NCBI RefSeq assembly: GCF_001267535.1
Contig: NZ_JRXE01000001.1
Location: 156,597-220,596, forward strand
DNA length: 64,000 bases
Direction: 5' to 3'
Source of the DNA: Winslowiella iniecta
GTDB lineage: Bacteria > Pseudomonadota > Gammaproteobacteria > Enterobacterales > Enterobacteriaceae
Of this stretch, positions 36,228-46,032 are shown piece after piece. The notes under the pieces were generated by a model that was not told the DNA's origin, did not search any database, and saw only the letters and a list, made by a program, of their open reading frames with translations. Both the position numbers and the translations under genes were made by a program. Position 1 is the stretch's first letter; every line of letters starts with the position of its first letter.

Positions 36228-38252
36228 TCAGGAAGCGGCAATAAACAGTTCGCGCACCTGATGCAACTGGTCACGCACCGCGGCGGCCTCTTCAAACTCC
36301 AGATTCTGCGCATGCTGCTGCATCAGCGATTCCAGCTCATGAATTTTCTTCTGCAACGCTTGCGGCGTCATCGCCAGGTAGCTGCCTTCTTCCTCGGCCG
36401 CCACGCGGGTGGATTTGCCACGAACTTTGGCTTTGTTTTTACCGGTGCCCTGACCAATCTGCAAGATATCGGCGATTTTCTTGTTCAGGCCCTGCGGCAC
36501 AATGCCATTTTCCAGGTTGTACTGCTCCTGCTTCTCGCGACGCCGCTCGGTTTCACCAATAGCCTTCGCCATCGAGTTGGTAATGCGATCGCCATACAGA
36601 ATCGCCTTACCGTTGATATTACGCGCGGCGCGGCCAATGGTCTGAATCAGCGAACGCTCTGAACGCAGGAAACCCTCTTTATCAGCATCCAGTATCGCCA
36701 CCAGCGACACTTCCGGCATATCGAGCCCCTCACGCAACAGGTTGATCCCCACCAGCACGTCAAATTCGCCGAGGCGCAGGTCACGGATAATTTCCACCCT
36801 TTCTACGGTATCGATATCCGAGTGCAGATAGCGCACCCGCTCGCCATGTTCTTCCAGGTATTCGGTGAGATCTTCCGCCATCCGCTTGGTCAGCGTGGTC
36901 ACCAGTACCCTTTCGTTAATCGCCGCCCGTTTGCGGATTTCCGATAACAGATCATCCACCTGCGTCCCCACCGGACGCACTTCGATAATCGGATCGAGCA
37001 GACCGGTGGGTCGTACCACCTGATCGATAATCTCTTCACCCGATTTTTCCAGCTCGTAGTTACCTGGCGTGGCCGAAACATAAATGGTCTGCGGTGCCAG
37101 CGCTTCGAACTCTTCAAACTTCATCGGGCGGTTATCCAGCGCCGACGGCAGGCGGAAACCATACTCCACCAGCGTCTCTTTACGCGCACGGTCACCGCGA
37201 TACATACCACCAATTTGCGGAATGGTGACGTGGGACTCATCCACCACCAGCAGGCCATCAGCCGGCAAATAGTCAAACAGCGTCGGCGGCGCTTCGCCCG
37301 GCCCACGCCCCGACAGATAGCGCGAATAGTTTTCGATACCCGAGCAGTAACCCAGCTCGTTCATCATCTCCAGATCGAACTGGGTACGCTGCGAAAGGCG
37401 CTGCTCTTCCAGTAGCTTGTTATTCGCCAGCAGTACCTGACGACGTTCCGCCAGCTCCACTTTGATCTCTTCCATCGCCTGCAAAATACGTTCACGCGGG
37501 GTAACGTAGTGCGTTTTCGGGTAGATGGTGTAGCGTTGCAACACCTCGAGCACCTGGCCGGTCAGTGGGTCCAGTAACGACAGTCGCTCCACTTCTTCAT
37601 CAAACAGCTCAACGCGCAGCGCAATCTCATCGGATTCCGCCGGGAAGATATCGATCACCTCGCCGCGCACGCGGAAAGTGCCGCGCTGAAACGCCTGGTC
37701 ATTGCGCGTGTATTGCAATTCGGTCAGGCGGCGCAGGATCGAACGTTGGTCGATAATCATGCCGCGCGTCAGATGCAGCATCATTTTCAGATAGAGATCG
37801 GGATCGCCCAGACCGTAAATCGCCGATACCGAGGCCACCACAATGACATCGCGGCGTTCCAGCAGCGCTTTGGTGGCTGACAGTCGCATCTGCTCAATAT
37901 GTTCGTTCACCGAGGCGTCTTTCTCGATAAAGGTGTCAGAGCTGGGCACATAGGCTTCAGGTTGATAGTAGTCGTAGTACGAGACGAAATACTCCACCGC
38001 GTTATCGGGGAAAAACTCTTTCATCTCGCCGTACAGCTGCGCGGCAAGGGTTTTATTCGGTGCCAGCACCATGGTCGGACGATTGAGATCGGCAATCACG
38101 TTGGCGACGGTAAAGGTTTTCCCTGACCCGGTCACGCCCAACAGCGTCTGATGGGCAAGACCATCTTCCAGCCCTTCCTCCAGGCGTCGAATCGCCTCAG
38201 GCTGGTCGCCAGAAGGTTTAAATGCGGAATTGAGTTTAAAAACTTTGCTCAT
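36228..38252 (-). CDS. uvrB: Excinuclease ABC subunit B
   Basis: DNA damage recognition subunit of nucleotide excision repair. The start at 38252 ([17 protein letters not shown]) gives 674 residues, one more than E. coli. Walker A GVTGSGKT lies near residue 39-46. The beta-hairpin [12 protein letters not shown] (about 92-103) inserts at lesions. Helicase motifs ([26 protein letters not shown]) and the C-terminal UVR motif ([21 protein letters not shown]) that binds UvrC follow. A LexA box overlaps the promoter and DnaA-box-like sites lie further upstream. Confidence 0.97.
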   Translation of the reverse strand: MSKVFKLNSAFKPSGDQPEAIRRLEEGLEDGLAHQTLLGVTGSGKTFTVANVIADLNRPTMVLAPNKTLAAQLYGEMKEFFPDNAVEYFVSYYDYYQPEAYVPSSDTFIEKDASVNEHIEQMRLSATKALLERRDVIVVASVSAIYGLGDPDLYLKMMLHLTRGMIIDQRSILRRLTELQYTRNDQAFQRGTFRVRGEVIDIFPAESDEIALRVELFDEEVERLSLLDPLTGQVLEVLQRYTIYPKTHYVTPRERILQAMEEIKVELAERRQVLLANNKLLEEQRLSQRTQFDLEMMNELGYCSGIENYSRYLSGRGPGEAPPTLFDYLPADGLLVVDESHVTIPQIGGMYRGDRARKETLVEYGFRLPSALDNRPMKFEEFEALAPQTIYVSATPGNYELEKSGEEIIDQVVRPTGLLDPIIEVRPVGTQVDDLLSEIRKRAAINERVLVTTLTKRMAEDLTEYLEEHGERVRYLHSDIDTVERVEIIRDLRLGEFDVLVGINLLREGLDMPEVSLVAILDADKEGFLRSERSLIQTIGRAARNINGKAILYGDRITNSMAKAIGETERRREKQEQYNLENGIVPQGLNKKIADILQIGQGTGKNKAKVRGKSTRVAAEEEGSYLAMTPQALQKKIHELESLMQQHAQNLEFEEAAAVRDQLHQVRELFIAAS

Positions 38253-38329
38253 TGATGGGCTACCTGATGAAGAAATGCGCGAACCGGAGTGTAATTCTAC
38301 TCCCCCTGGCCAAATTTTCCAGAAAATTA

Positions 38330-38349
38330 CACTGGATATAATAACAGTT
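38330..38349 (-). promoter_or_regulatory. LexA (SOS) box of uvrB
   Basis: CACTGGATATAATAACAGTT contains CTG-N10-CAG with an AT-rich centre, matching the LexA consensus. It is about 80 bases upstream of the uvrB start and overlaps a likely -10 (TATTAT on the minus strand). This agrees with the known SOS control of E. coli uvrB. Confidence 0.85.
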
Positions 38350-38433
38350 ATTTCGCACAATGCGTCGGCAGACAGCAATCTGTCACTTTTGGGAGGATGG
38401 GTTGGGCAAAAGCCCGAGGATCGGCCGGAAAGG

Positions 38434-38665
38434 TTATCCCCAGAAGTTTTGACGCTTTAACAATTGTCAAGCGCACTGTAGCGAAAGCGTCATGTTGAAA
38501 ATGCCATGAAAGCCGCAGGCTTGATTTTCATTAACTTATTGATTCTGTTTTAATTGATTGTTGAGTCGAGATAAGCACCAGTTAAAGCCGAAGCCGCGTC
38601 CGCTCTCGCTTGCCACATGTTTTCAGTATCTAATACACAAGGTTATCCACAGGAATAGTGGATAA
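38434..38665. promoter_or_regulatory. Cluster of three DnaA-box-like sites upstream of uvrB
   Basis: TTATCCCCA (38434-38442, one mismatch), TTATCCACA (38643-38651, perfect match to TTATNCACA) and, inverted, TTATCCACT (38657-38665, one mismatch). The last two form a head-to-head pair six bases apart. DnaA binding upstream of E. coli uvrB has been described, so the arrangement may be conserved. Whether it regulates uvrB or the divergent ABC gene is not clear. The rest of the 924-base gap (38253-39176) shows no gene I can support. Confidence 0.5.
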
Positions 38666-39176
38666 CTGATTTCAGCGCCCGAAACATCTGGTGTGTATAA
38701 ATCTGTGCTGCACCCATTCTGCGCGCTGAAATATTTTTTTTTCGCTTTTTTTCATCTTTTGTTATCGCTAAACAGCGCAAGCAATGCATAACCTGGCGCA
38801 CCATGCCACTGTTTTCGGTCACTGTTTTTTGCCATGGCTTACTGATGCGTCATGCCCTTTAGTGGCCCATTTGCACCAGTTGATCCGGCCTTAAGCACCG
38901 TGGCAGTGCAGGCCGGTATTACCCTCTGGTGATTATTTAACGCCGCTGACTAATTGATCGGCTTTACTGCCGTGTTTAACCTAAAAGTTAACTTTTTCTG
39001 AAACGAGCTGGCCTGTTAATTGCAGCACTGCCCGACCACCTCGCGCTTTCATTAACACCAGAGCGACAGCACGAAGCCGTGGCAACACCGTCTGGCGCGA
39101 CTGACCGTCATTTGTCATCTCGCCAGAGCGGCAAAATCCGCTGCCATTGCAAGATTATCTGGAAGGAGAGTGTCCG

Positions 39177-39893
39177 ATGTTAAGTTTACGTGCGGTTAAT
39201 CAGTTTTATGGGCAGAACCACATTTTGTGGGATGTTGACCTCGATCTGCCGCCCGGTACCTGTACCGGGGTGCTGGGGCGTCCGGGGATGGGAAAAACCA
39301 CCCTCGTCAACTGCATCATGGGCCATTTGCCGGTTAACAGCGGCAGCATGACCTGGCAGGAAGATGGCGCTCCGCCAAAAAACCTGCTGTTGCAGCCCAT
39401 GGAGACCCGCGCCCGGATGGGCATCGGTTATGTGCCGCAGGGACGCCATATTTTCTCGCAGTTGACGATTGAAGAGAACTTACTGATTGCGCTACTGGCC
39501 GGACAGGACGATCGCCATCGCGCCATTCCGCCGATGGTCTACGAGCTGTTTCCTCATCTTTACTCGTTGCGCCATCAGCGTAGTGGCGAACTGTCGGTCG
39601 AGCAACAGCAGCAACTGGCGCTGGCGCGCGCGCTGGTCTTGCAACCGAAGTTACTGATTCTGGATGAGCCGACCGAAGGCATGTCGCCGTGGCTGGAGGA
39701 GGAAATGGGAAATCTGATTCATCGTCTTAACCATGATTTTGGCCTGACAATTCTGCTGCTGGAACAGCGTCTGTCGGTGATTCGCCGCGTGGCGCACTAT
39801 TTTCTGCTGCTGCATCGCGGGCGCAACGTGGCGCAGGGCAACGTCGCTCAGCTGGATGATCCGATGGTCAATATGTGGCTGACAGTGTCGTAA
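39177..39893 (+). CDS. Orphan UrtE/LivF-like ABC ATPase
   Basis: A 238-residue ABC ATP-binding protein most like UrtE, the urea-transporter ATPase (compare NQFYGQNHILWDVDL, AYVPQGR-type GYVPQGRHIFSQLTIEENLL, LILDEPTEG). Walker A is GRPGMGKTT (about 36-44) and Walker B LLILDEPTEGM (about 156-166). The signature motif reads LSVEQ instead of LSGGQ, and the His-switch position is Gln in LLLEQRLSV, normal for this family. No urea permease, binding protein, second ATPase or urease gene is present. AGGAG sits eight bases before ATG 39177; an earlier in-frame ATG (39147) is less likely. It could be a degenerating remnant or an adaptor ATPase. Confidence 0.7.
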   Translation: MLSLRAVNQFYGQNHILWDVDLDLPPGTCTGVLGRPGMGKTTLVNCIMGHLPVNSGSMTWQEDGAPPKNLLLQPMETRARMGIGYVPQGRHIFSQLTIEENLLIALLAGQDDRHRAIPPMVYELFPHLYSLRHQRSGELSVEQQQQLALARALVLQPKLLILDEPTEGMSPWLEEEMGNLIHRLNHDFGLTILLLEQRLSVIRRVAHYFLLLHRGRNVAQGNVAQLDDPMVNMWLTVS

Positions 39894-39897
39894 TGAG

Positions 39898-39921
39898 GCG
39901 GGACGACACAATGCGTCCCGC
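39898..39921. terminator. Hairpin between convergent UrtE-like gene and bioD
   Basis: GCGGGACG (39898-39905) pairs perfectly with CGTCCCGC (39914-39921) around an 8-base loop, four bases after the ABC gene stop and six before the bioD stop. There is no strong U-tract. Confidence 0.4.
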
Positions 39922-39926
39922 GTCGA

Positions 39927-40601
39927 TTAATCCGGCAGACGCAGGAAGTCGCCTGCGCGGTCGAATGCCTCTGGGCTGGTGAGCCAGGGGATTTCACCTA
40001 AAAACGGTGCTGGCAGCCGCTGACGCAGCGTGGCGAGATATTCCTGATGTCGCTTACCTGGCGGCTCGACATCGTTAGCAATCCAGCCGGCAAACGGCAG
40101 TCCGGCGGCGGCAATCGCCTGCGCGGTCAGCATCGCGTGATTTATGCAGCCCAGCCTGACCCCGACCACCAGGATCACCGGCAGCTGTTCCAGTCTGACC
40201 CAGTCGGCAAAGGTCGTCTGTTCAGAGAGCAGCGTAAACCAGCCCCCCGCCCCCTCCGTCAGTACCCAGTCGGCTTTGGCGCTGAGCTGCGCCAGCCCGG
40301 CGGACAGTGCGCCAAACTCAATCGCCCGGCCCTGCTCTGCGCTGACGATATGCGGTGAGGTCGGCTCAAGAAACGCCAGCGGATTCACTTCATCATAATC
40401 CAGCGCCAGCGCACTGTATTTTTGCAGCGCCAGCGCGTCGCTGTTGCGTAATCCCGCGGGCGTTAACTCACAGCCTGATGCTACTGGCTTGTAGCCAACA
40501 GCACAGTAGCCCGCGCGAACCGCCGCCTGCAACAAGGCGCTGCTGGCAACGGTTTTTCCCACTTCGGTATCGGTTCCGGTCACGAACCAGCGTTTAATCA
40601 C
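39927..40601 (-). CDS. bioD: Dethiobiotin synthetase
   Basis: ATP-dependent carboxylase that closes the ureido ring of 7,8-diaminopelargonate, forming dethiobiotin. 224 residues, as in E. coli. The P-loop is GTDTEVGKTVASSAL (about 8-22), with YKPVASGCE (about 36-44) and the substrate loop TEGAGGWFTLLS (about 115-126). The start is a GTG that overlaps the bioC stop (GTGA), so the genes are translationally coupled. Last gene of bioBFCD. Confidence 0.96.
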   Translation of the reverse strand: MIKRWFVTGTDTEVGKTVASSALLQAAVRAGYCAVGYKPVASGCELTPAGLRNSDALALQKYSALALDYDEVNPLAFLEPTSPHIVSAEQGRAIEFGALSAGLAQLSAKADWVLTEGAGGWFTLLSEQTTFADWVRLEQLPVILVVGVRLGCINHAMLTAQAIAAAGLPFAGWIANDVEPPGKRHQEYLATLRQRLPAPFLGEIPWLTSPEAFDRAGDFLRLPD

Positions 40602-41353
40602 AATGAAATCACTCCAAAAACTAAATGGTAACTGAGCAGAAAACCGCGCGCGTCACGCTGCCAGACATTTTCCAGCTGTTGCAGGCGCTGGCGGGTCATC
40701 AGCCCGGTACTGCGTCCCTGATGCACATGGGTCGCGCCAATGCCTTTCAGCGAGCGCATCGCCGACAGCACGTCCGGGAACGCCAGCGTCAGCGTCTGCT
40801 GATTCAGTTGCAGCGCCTTTCCGCCACCGGCGGCGGCGATCTGTTCGACAGTCAGAAACGGATTCACATGTACCGCGCCATCGACCTGTAACCAGGCCTC
40901 GCGCACTTCGCTGAGCGAGTCCGCCGCCAGGGTGGAAAACAGCACTTTGCCACCGCTGCGCGTCACCCGGCTCAGCTGGTTAAGCGCATGGGCTAAATCG
41001 TCGCACCACTGCACCGCCAGATTGCTCCAGCAAAGATCGACCGCGTTATCCGGCAGCGGTATCGCGTCGATATCACCGTGCAGATAGTGGTGCGCCACCT
41101 GACTGCTTTGCGCTTCAGCCAGCATCGCCGCTGAAAGGTCTAGCGCCGTCACCTCGCAGCCGCGCTCACGCCAGCGCTGGCTGAACCAGCCGGTACCGCA
41201 TCCGGCATCCAGCACGCGGTGATAAGGCGTGATATCGGTCTGCGACATCAGTTGGTCACCGCAACGTCGTTGCAGCTCAGCATGCTGGTTATAACTGTGC
41301 GCGGCGCGACCAAATGCCTGCGCCACCGCCTGCTTATTCACCCTGAGCGTCAT
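40598..41353 (-). CDS. bioC: Malonyl-[ACP] O-methyltransferase BioC
   Basis: SAM-dependent methyltransferase that disguises malonyl-ACP as a methyl ester so the fatty-acid pathway can make pimeloyl-ACP. The start at 41353 ([18 protein letters not shown]) has GGAGAGG upstream and gives 251 residues, as in E. coli. Landmarks are the SAM-binding [15 protein letters not shown] (about 47-61), [13 protein letters not shown] (about 68-80) and [15 protein letters not shown] (about 104-118). It begins 20 bases inside bioF and overlaps bioD. The partner esterase BioH is not in this window. Confidence 0.95.
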   Translation of the reverse strand: MTLRVNKQAVAQAFGRAAHSYNQHAELQRRCGDQLMSQTDITPYHRVLDAGCGTGWFSQRWRERGCEVTALDLSAAMLAEAQSSQVAHHYLHGDIDAIPLPDNAVDLCWSNLAVQWCDDLAHALNQLSRVTRSGGKVLFSTLAADSLSEVREAWLQVDGAVHVNPFLTVEQIAAAGGGKALQLNQQTLTLAFPDVLSAMRSLKGIGATHVHQGRSTGLMTRQRLQQLENVWQRDARGFLLSYHLVFGVISL

Positions 41354-42488
41354 ACAACCTCTCCAGTAATGCGTCGATATCTTCTGGCTGCTGGCTGGCA
41401 TTCAGCGTGATGCGCAGCCTGGCGGTACCCGGCGGCACGGTGGGTGGGCGAATGGCCGTGACCCAGCAGCCGCGCGCTCGTAAGCGCTCAGCTAATGTCA
41501 CAGCCGCCTGATTTTCCCCGACGATCAGCGGCTGGATGGCGGTCTGTGAATCGCCGAGGGTATAAGGCAGATCGCGCGCGCCACGGCGGAAACAGGCAAT
41601 ATTTTCGCCCAGTTGCTGCCGCAGCTCGTCACCCTGCTGAATCGCCCGCAGTGCGGCCTGGAGTGCACAGGCCTGTGCCGGCGGCATTGAGGTGCTGTAG
41701 ATCAGATGGCGAGCGAACTGCAACAGGTAGTCGGCGGTATCGTCATCACAAAGCACCGCGGCTCCGCTGACGCCAAAAGCTTTGCCAAAGGTGACAACCA
41801 GCAGCTCCGGCTTAACCTGTTGCTGCCAGCAACTGCCGCGCCCCTGCTCGCCCAGCACGCCAATACCGTGAGCATCATCGACCATTAACCAGCTGTTAGC
41901 CTGTTGTGACAGCTGATGCAGCTGCGCCAGCGGCGCGACATCGCCATCCATGCTGAATATCCCTTCGGTCACCACCAGCGTCTCTGCCGCACCGTCACTG
42001 GTCAGCAATTTTTGCAGACTAGCGGGCTGATTATGGCTGAAACGCCGCAGGGTTGCCGGGCTGAGGCTGGCCGCTTCCAGCAGCGAAGCGTGTGCCAGCT
42101 TATCAGCGAAGATACGGTCACCTTTCGCCATTAACGCCGCAATTAGCGCCTGGTTCGCCGCAAAGCCGGAAATAAACAGCAAGGCGCGTGAATAGCCCAG
42201 CCAGTCGGCCAGCTGCGCTTCAAAATCGGCATGGACGGCACGGTAACCGGTGACATGACCCGAGCCGCCGGAGCCGACGCCGTAGCGTTCAGCCCCCTGC
42301 TGCCAGGCACGTATCACCCGTAGATCGTGGCTCAGGCCAAGATAATCGTTACCGGAAAAGTTGCGATAACGCTGACCATTAATCTCAATCCAGCGCGCAT
42401 CGCCCTGATGATTGATAGTGCGCTGGCGCATGCGGCCGGTTTCCCTGCGCTGCGCCAGCGCCAGCTGTATACGGTGTTGCCAGCTCAT
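41334..42488 (-). CDS. bioF: 8-amino-7-oxononanoate synthase
   Basis: PLP enzyme that condenses pimeloyl-ACP or -CoA with L-alanine. 384 residues, the E. coli length. Landmarks are [14 protein letters not shown] (about 42-55), [11 protein letters not shown] (about 72-82), [13 protein letters not shown] (about 203-215) and the PLP lysine in [15 protein letters not shown] (about 231-245). Start overlaps the bioB stop (TGATG), and its own 3' end overlaps bioC by 20 bases. Confidence 0.96.
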   Translation of the reverse strand: MSWQHRIQLALAQRRETGRMRQRTINHQGDARWIEINGQRYRNFSGNDYLGLSHDLRVIRAWQQGAERYGVGSGGSGHVTGYRAVHADFEAQLADWLGYSRALLFISGFAANQALIAALMAKGDRIFADKLAHASLLEAASLSPATLRRFSHNQPASLQKLLTSDGAAETLVVTEGIFSMDGDVAPLAQLHQLSQQANSWLMVDDAHGIGVLGEQGRGSCWQQQVKPELLVVTFGKAFGVSGAAVLCDDDTADYLLQFARHLIYSTSMPPAQACALQAALRAIQQGDELRQQLGENIACFRRGARDLPYTLGDSQTAIQPLIVGENQAAVTLAERLRARGCWVTAIRPPTVPPGTARLRITLNASQQPEDIDALLERLYDAQGE

Positions 42489-43519
42489 CAGACCGCCGCG
42501 TTGTAGAACTTATCGCTATCGGCGCTAAACAGTTGTTCGGTCAGCACATGCTGCTGCTCGTTATCACCCGCGGCGGTCGTGGTGTGTTCAGGATTCAGTC
42601 CCAGCTTGCGGAACAGCAGCAGGTCTTTGTCTTCTTCAGGATTTGGCGTGGTCAGCAGTTTGCAGCCGTAGAAAATCGAGTTGGCGCCGGCCATAAAGCA
42701 CATCGCCTGCGTCTGTTCGCTCATCTGCTCGCGACCGGCTGACAGACGGACATGGGAAGTCGGCATCATAATGCGCGCAACGGCGATAGTACGAATAAAA
42801 TCAAAGGGTTCGACGTCTTCATTATCGGCCATTGGCGTGCCTTTCACTTTCACCAGCATATTGATCGGCACGCTTTCTGGCGGTACCGGCAGATTTGCCA
42901 GCTGAACCAGCAGACCGGCGCGATCCTTTACCGTTTCACCCAGGCCAACAATGCCGCCGGAGCAGACTTTAATCCCGGCATCGCGCACTTTACCCAGCGT
43001 ATCCAGACGCTCCTGATAGCTACGGGTGGTGATCACGCTGCCGTAGAATTCCGGCGAGGTATCGAGGTTATGGTTATAAAAATCGAGACCGGCATTGGCG
43101 AGCCGGTGTGCCTGGCTGTCGTTCAGCGTGCCGAGCGTCATACAGGTTTCCATCCCCATCGCTTTTACCCCTTTCACCATCTGCTCAAGGTAAGGTAAAT
43201 CACGGTCGTTCGGGTTTTTCCATGCCGCGCCCATGCAGAAACGGCTGGAGCCGGCGGCTTTCGCTTTACGGGCTGATGCCAGCACCTCTTCGACTTCCAT
43301 CAGGCGTTCCGATTCCAGCCCGGTTTTGTAGCGCGCACTCTGTGGGCAGTACTTACAGTCTTCCGGACAGGCACCGGTTTTGATTGAAAGCAGCGTACTG
43401 ACCTGCACCTGTCGCGGGTCGAAATGCTGGCGGTGCACCTGCTGCGCTTCGAACATCAGCTCGAGAAAAGGCTTATTAAACAGGGCCTGCGCCTGTGCGA
43501 TTGTCCAACGGTTTGCCAT
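42488..43519 (-). CDS. bioB: Biotin synthase (radical SAM)
   Basis: Inserts sulfur into dethiobiotin using a [4Fe-4S] SAM cluster and an auxiliary [2Fe-2S] cluster. The SAM motif C-x3-C-x2-C is in [14 protein letters not shown] (about residues 51-64). [20 protein letters not shown] and [16 protein letters not shown] are conserved landmarks. I take ATG 43519 (MANRWTIAQ, 343 residues) because GGAG lies six bases upstream; a TTG four codons earlier is possible. First gene of bioBFCD, divergent from bioA across a BirA operator. Confidence 0.97.
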   Translation of the reverse strand: MANRWTIAQAQALFNKPFLELMFEAQQVHRQHFDPRQVQVSTLLSIKTGACPEDCKYCPQSARYKTGLESERLMEVEEVLASARKAKAAGSSRFCMGAAWKNPNDRDLPYLEQMVKGVKAMGMETCMTLGTLNDSQAHRLANAGLDFYNHNLDTSPEFYGSVITTRSYQERLDTLGKVRDAGIKVCSGGIVGLGETVKDRAGLLVQLANLPVPPESVPINMLVKVKGTPMADNEDVEPFDFIRTIAVARIMMPTSHVRLSAGREQMSEQTQAMCFMAGANSIFYGCKLLTTPNPEEDKDLLLFRKLGLNPEHTTTAAGDNEQQHVLTEQLFSADSDKFYNAAV

Positions 43520-43564
43520 TGCTTGCTCCAAAAAAGGGGATCGTAAATCTGTCGTGCTGAGTTA

Positions 43565-43603
43565 TACTTGTAAACTAAATCTTTTTATTTTTGTTTACAA
43601 GTA
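43565..43603. promoter_or_regulatory. bioO: BirA operator between bioB and bioA
   Basis: TACTTGTAAAC (43565-43575) and GTTTACAAGTA (43593-43603) are perfect 11-bp inverted arms 17 bases apart, enclosing an AT-rich core that must hold face-to-face promoters. This matches the E. coli bio operator (TTGTAAACC to GGTTTACAA), bound by biotinoyl-AMP-charged BirA. Right arm ends five bases before the bioA ATG. Confidence 0.93.
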
Positions 43604-43608
43604 TCACT

Positions 43609-44901
43609 ATGACCCCATCTGACCTCGCTTTCGACCGCCATCATATCTGGCACCCTTACACCTCGATGACCAATCCACTGCCCTGCTATCCGGTGGTCGC
43701 CGCGCAGGGAACCTCGCTGCAACTGAGCGACGGTCGCCAGCTGGTCGATGGCATGTCATCCTGGTGGGCGGCGATCCACGGTTACAATCACCCGCGTCTG
43801 AACCAGGCGATGCAGCAGCAGATCGGCCAGATGTCACACGTGATGTTTGGTGGCATCACTCACCCGTCGGCGGTGGCGCTGTGTCGCAAGCTGGTGGAGA
43901 TGACGCCTGCGGCGCTGGAGTGTGTGTTCCTGGCGGATTCCGGTTCAGTGGCGGTGGAAGTGTCGATGAAAATGGCACTGCAATACTGGCAGGCGCGCGG
44001 CGAAAAGCGGCAGCAGTTTCTCACCCTGCGCAATGGCTATCACGGCGATACCTTTGCCGCGATGTCGGTCTGCGATCCGCAAAACTCGATGCATAGCCTG
44101 TATCAGGGATATCTGCCGAGCCATCGCTTTGCCGATGCGCCGCAGTGCCGTTTTGACGATAACTGGCTGGCGCGCGATGCCGATTCGTTTGAACAGCTGA
44201 TCAGCACGCATAAATCGTCGCTGGCGGCGGTGATCCTTGAGCCGATTGTGCAGGGGGCGGGCGGCATGCGTTTTTATCATCCGCGCTATCTGCAACGGGT
44301 GCGTGAGCTGTGTGACCAGCATCAGGTGCTGCTGATTGCCGATGAAATCGCCACCGGATTTGGCCGAACCGGCAAACTGTTTGCCTGTGAACATGCCGGC
44401 ATTACGCCGGATATTCTCTGCGTCGGTAAAGCCCTGACCGGCGGCACCATGACGCTTTCGGCCACACTGACCACCCGCCAGGTGGCAGAGACCATCAGTA
44501 ACGGTGCGGCAGGCTGCTTTATGCACGGCCCGACTTTTATGGGCAATCCGCTGGCCTGCGCGGTCGCCAGCGAAAGTCTCGCCATACTGGCGGAAAACCA
44601 CTGGCCAGCACAGGTCGCCAGCATTGAACAGCAGTTGCAGAGCGCCCTGTTGCCCCTGCGCGATCATCCACACGTGGCTGACGCGCGCGTGCTCGGCGCC
44701 ATCGGCGTGATTGAAACCCACCAGCCGGTGAAGATGGCGGACATTCAGCAGTTCTTTGTGGAACAAGGGGTCTGGATCCGTCCGTTTGGCCGGCTAATTT
44801 ACCTGATGCCGCCGTATGTGATTGAACCTTCAGCACTTAAGCAACTGACTGATGCGATTATCGCCGCTGTTGAACAGCCTGTGCTGTTTCAGGCGCGCTG
44901 A
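43609..44901 (+). CDS. bioA: Adenosylmethionine-8-amino-7-oxononanoate aminotransferase
   Basis: PLP aminotransferase using S-adenosylmethionine as amino donor to make 7,8-diaminopelargonate. The start at 43609 (MTPSDLAFDRHHIWHPY) gives 430 residues, as in E. coli (429); the frame remains open into the operator upstream, which is rejected as coding. Landmarks are HIWHPYTSM (about 12-20), SSWWAAIHGYNHP (about 50-62), LIADEIATGFGRTGKL (about 242-257), and the PLP lysine in CVGKALTGGTMTLSAT (about 270-285). Confidence 0.96.
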   Translation: MTPSDLAFDRHHIWHPYTSMTNPLPCYPVVAAQGTSLQLSDGRQLVDGMSSWWAAIHGYNHPRLNQAMQQQIGQMSHVMFGGITHPSAVALCRKLVEMTPAALECVFLADSGSVAVEVSMKMALQYWQARGEKRQQFLTLRNGYHGDTFAAMSVCDPQNSMHSLYQGYLPSHRFADAPQCRFDDNWLARDADSFEQLISTHKSSLAAVILEPIVQGAGGMRFYHPRYLQRVRELCDQHQVLLIADEIATGFGRTGKLFACEHAGITPDILCVGKALTGGTMTLSATLTTRQVAETISNGAAGCFMHGPTFMGNPLACAVASESLAILAENHWPAQVASIEQQLQSALLPLRDHPHVADARVLGAIGVIETHQPVKMADIQQFFVEQGVWIRPFGRLIYLMPPYVIEPSALKQLTDAIIAAVEQPVLFQAR

Positions 44902-44976
44902 CCGCCTGCTGGCGGGCATGGCGACGGCGGATGCACTACGCTTTTAGTCACTGACTAAAACGCAAAGGAGCCGATT

Positions 44977-46032
44977 ATGTCGCAACAAACAGACACCAAT
45001 CGTCGTGTAGTACTGGCGTCACGCCCCCACGGCGCCCCGACTGAAGCGAATTTCCGCATTGAGCATCAGCATGTTCCTGTCCCGGCCGAGGGGCAGGTAT
45101 TACTGCGCACCGTCTGGCTGTCCCTTGACCCTTATATGCGCGGTCGGATGAGCGATGCCCCCTCTTATGTACCGCCGGTAGCGATTGATGACGTGATGGG
45201 TGCCGGTACCGTCGCGATTGTTGAACAGTCTCAGCATGCGGACTATGCGCCAGGCGACTGGGTGGTCAGCCAGAGCGGCTGGCAGGACTTCGCCCTGTCG
45301 AACGGTAAAGACCTGTTTAAACTGAGCGGCCCGGTTCTGAAGCATCCTTCATGGGCGCTGGGAATGCTGGGCATGACCGGTTTTACCGCCTATATGGGGC
45401 TGCTGGATATTGGTCAGCCGCAGGCGGGCGAAACCGTGGTGGTCGCAGCCGCCACCGGTGCCGTAGGCTCGATTGTCGGGCAAATCGCCAAACTTAAAGG
45501 CTGCCATGTAATTGGTATCGCTGGCGGTGCGGAGAAATGTCGCTACGCCGAGGAAGTACTGGGCTTCGACAAGTGCCTGGACCACCATCAGGACGATCTG
45601 GCGGAAAAACTGAAACGCTACTGCGCAGACGGCATTGACGTCTACTTCGAAAACGTCGGCGGCAAAGTATTTGATGCGGTACTGCCGCTGATGAACAGCA
45701 AAGGCCGCATTCCAATGTGCGGACTGATCGCCAGCTACAACGCTACCGGCCCGTCAGCCGGCCCGGACCGCCTGACGCCGTTCCAGGGCGCGATTCTGCG
45801 TAAACGTCTGCGCGTGCAGGGCTTTATCATTACCCAGGATTATGCCCACCGCTTCGAGGAATTTTTCCGTCAGATGAGCCAGTGGGTAGCTGAAGATCGC
45901 TTTGTGTTCCGCGAAGATGTGGTCGATGGTCTGGATAACGCGCCAGAAACCTTTATCGGCATGCTTGAAGGTAAAAACTTTGGCAAAGTAGTGATACGCG
46001 TCGCCGCCGATCAGCCTGGAGAGCAAAAATGA
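44977..46032 (+). CDS. curA: NADPH-dependent curcumin/alkenal reductase CurA-type
   Basis: Medium-chain dehydrogenase/reductase of the leukotriene B4 12-hydroxydehydrogenase subgroup; reduces double bonds of alpha,beta-unsaturated carbonyls with NADPH. 351 residues, zinc-free. Landmarks are RTVWLSLDPYMRGRM (about 43-57), MLGMTGFTAYMGL (about 130-142), the nucleotide-binding AATGAVGSIVGQIAKLKG (about 155-172) and FENVGGKVFDAVLPLM. AAGGAG is upstream of the ATG. Its stop overlaps the following DJ-1/PfpI gene (ATGA), suggesting joint handling of reactive carbonyls. E. coli curA is elsewhere. Confidence 0.87.
   Translation: MSQQTDTNRRVVLASRPHGAPTEANFRIEHQHVPVPAEGQVLLRTVWLSLDPYMRGRMSDAPSYVPPVAIDDVMGAGTVAIVEQSQHADYAPGDWVVSQSGWQDFALSNGKDLFKLSGPVLKHPSWALGMLGMTGFTAYMGLLDIGQPQAGETVVVAAATGAVGSIVGQIAKLKGCHVIGIAGGAEKCRYAEEVLGFDKCLDHHQDDLAEKLKRYCADGIDVYFENVGGKVFDAVLPLMNSKGRIPMCGLIASYNATGPSAGPDRLTPFQGAILRKRLRVQGFIITQDYAHRFEEFFRQMSQWVAEDRFVFREDVVDGLDNAPETFIGMLEGKNFGKVVIRVAADQPGEQK

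Noticed and set aside
38660-39140. Possible sigma54 promoter or further gene upstream of the UrtE-like gene
   Set aside because: TGGCGC followed by GC has the wrong spacing for a -24/-12 element, and no frame shows a plausible protein.
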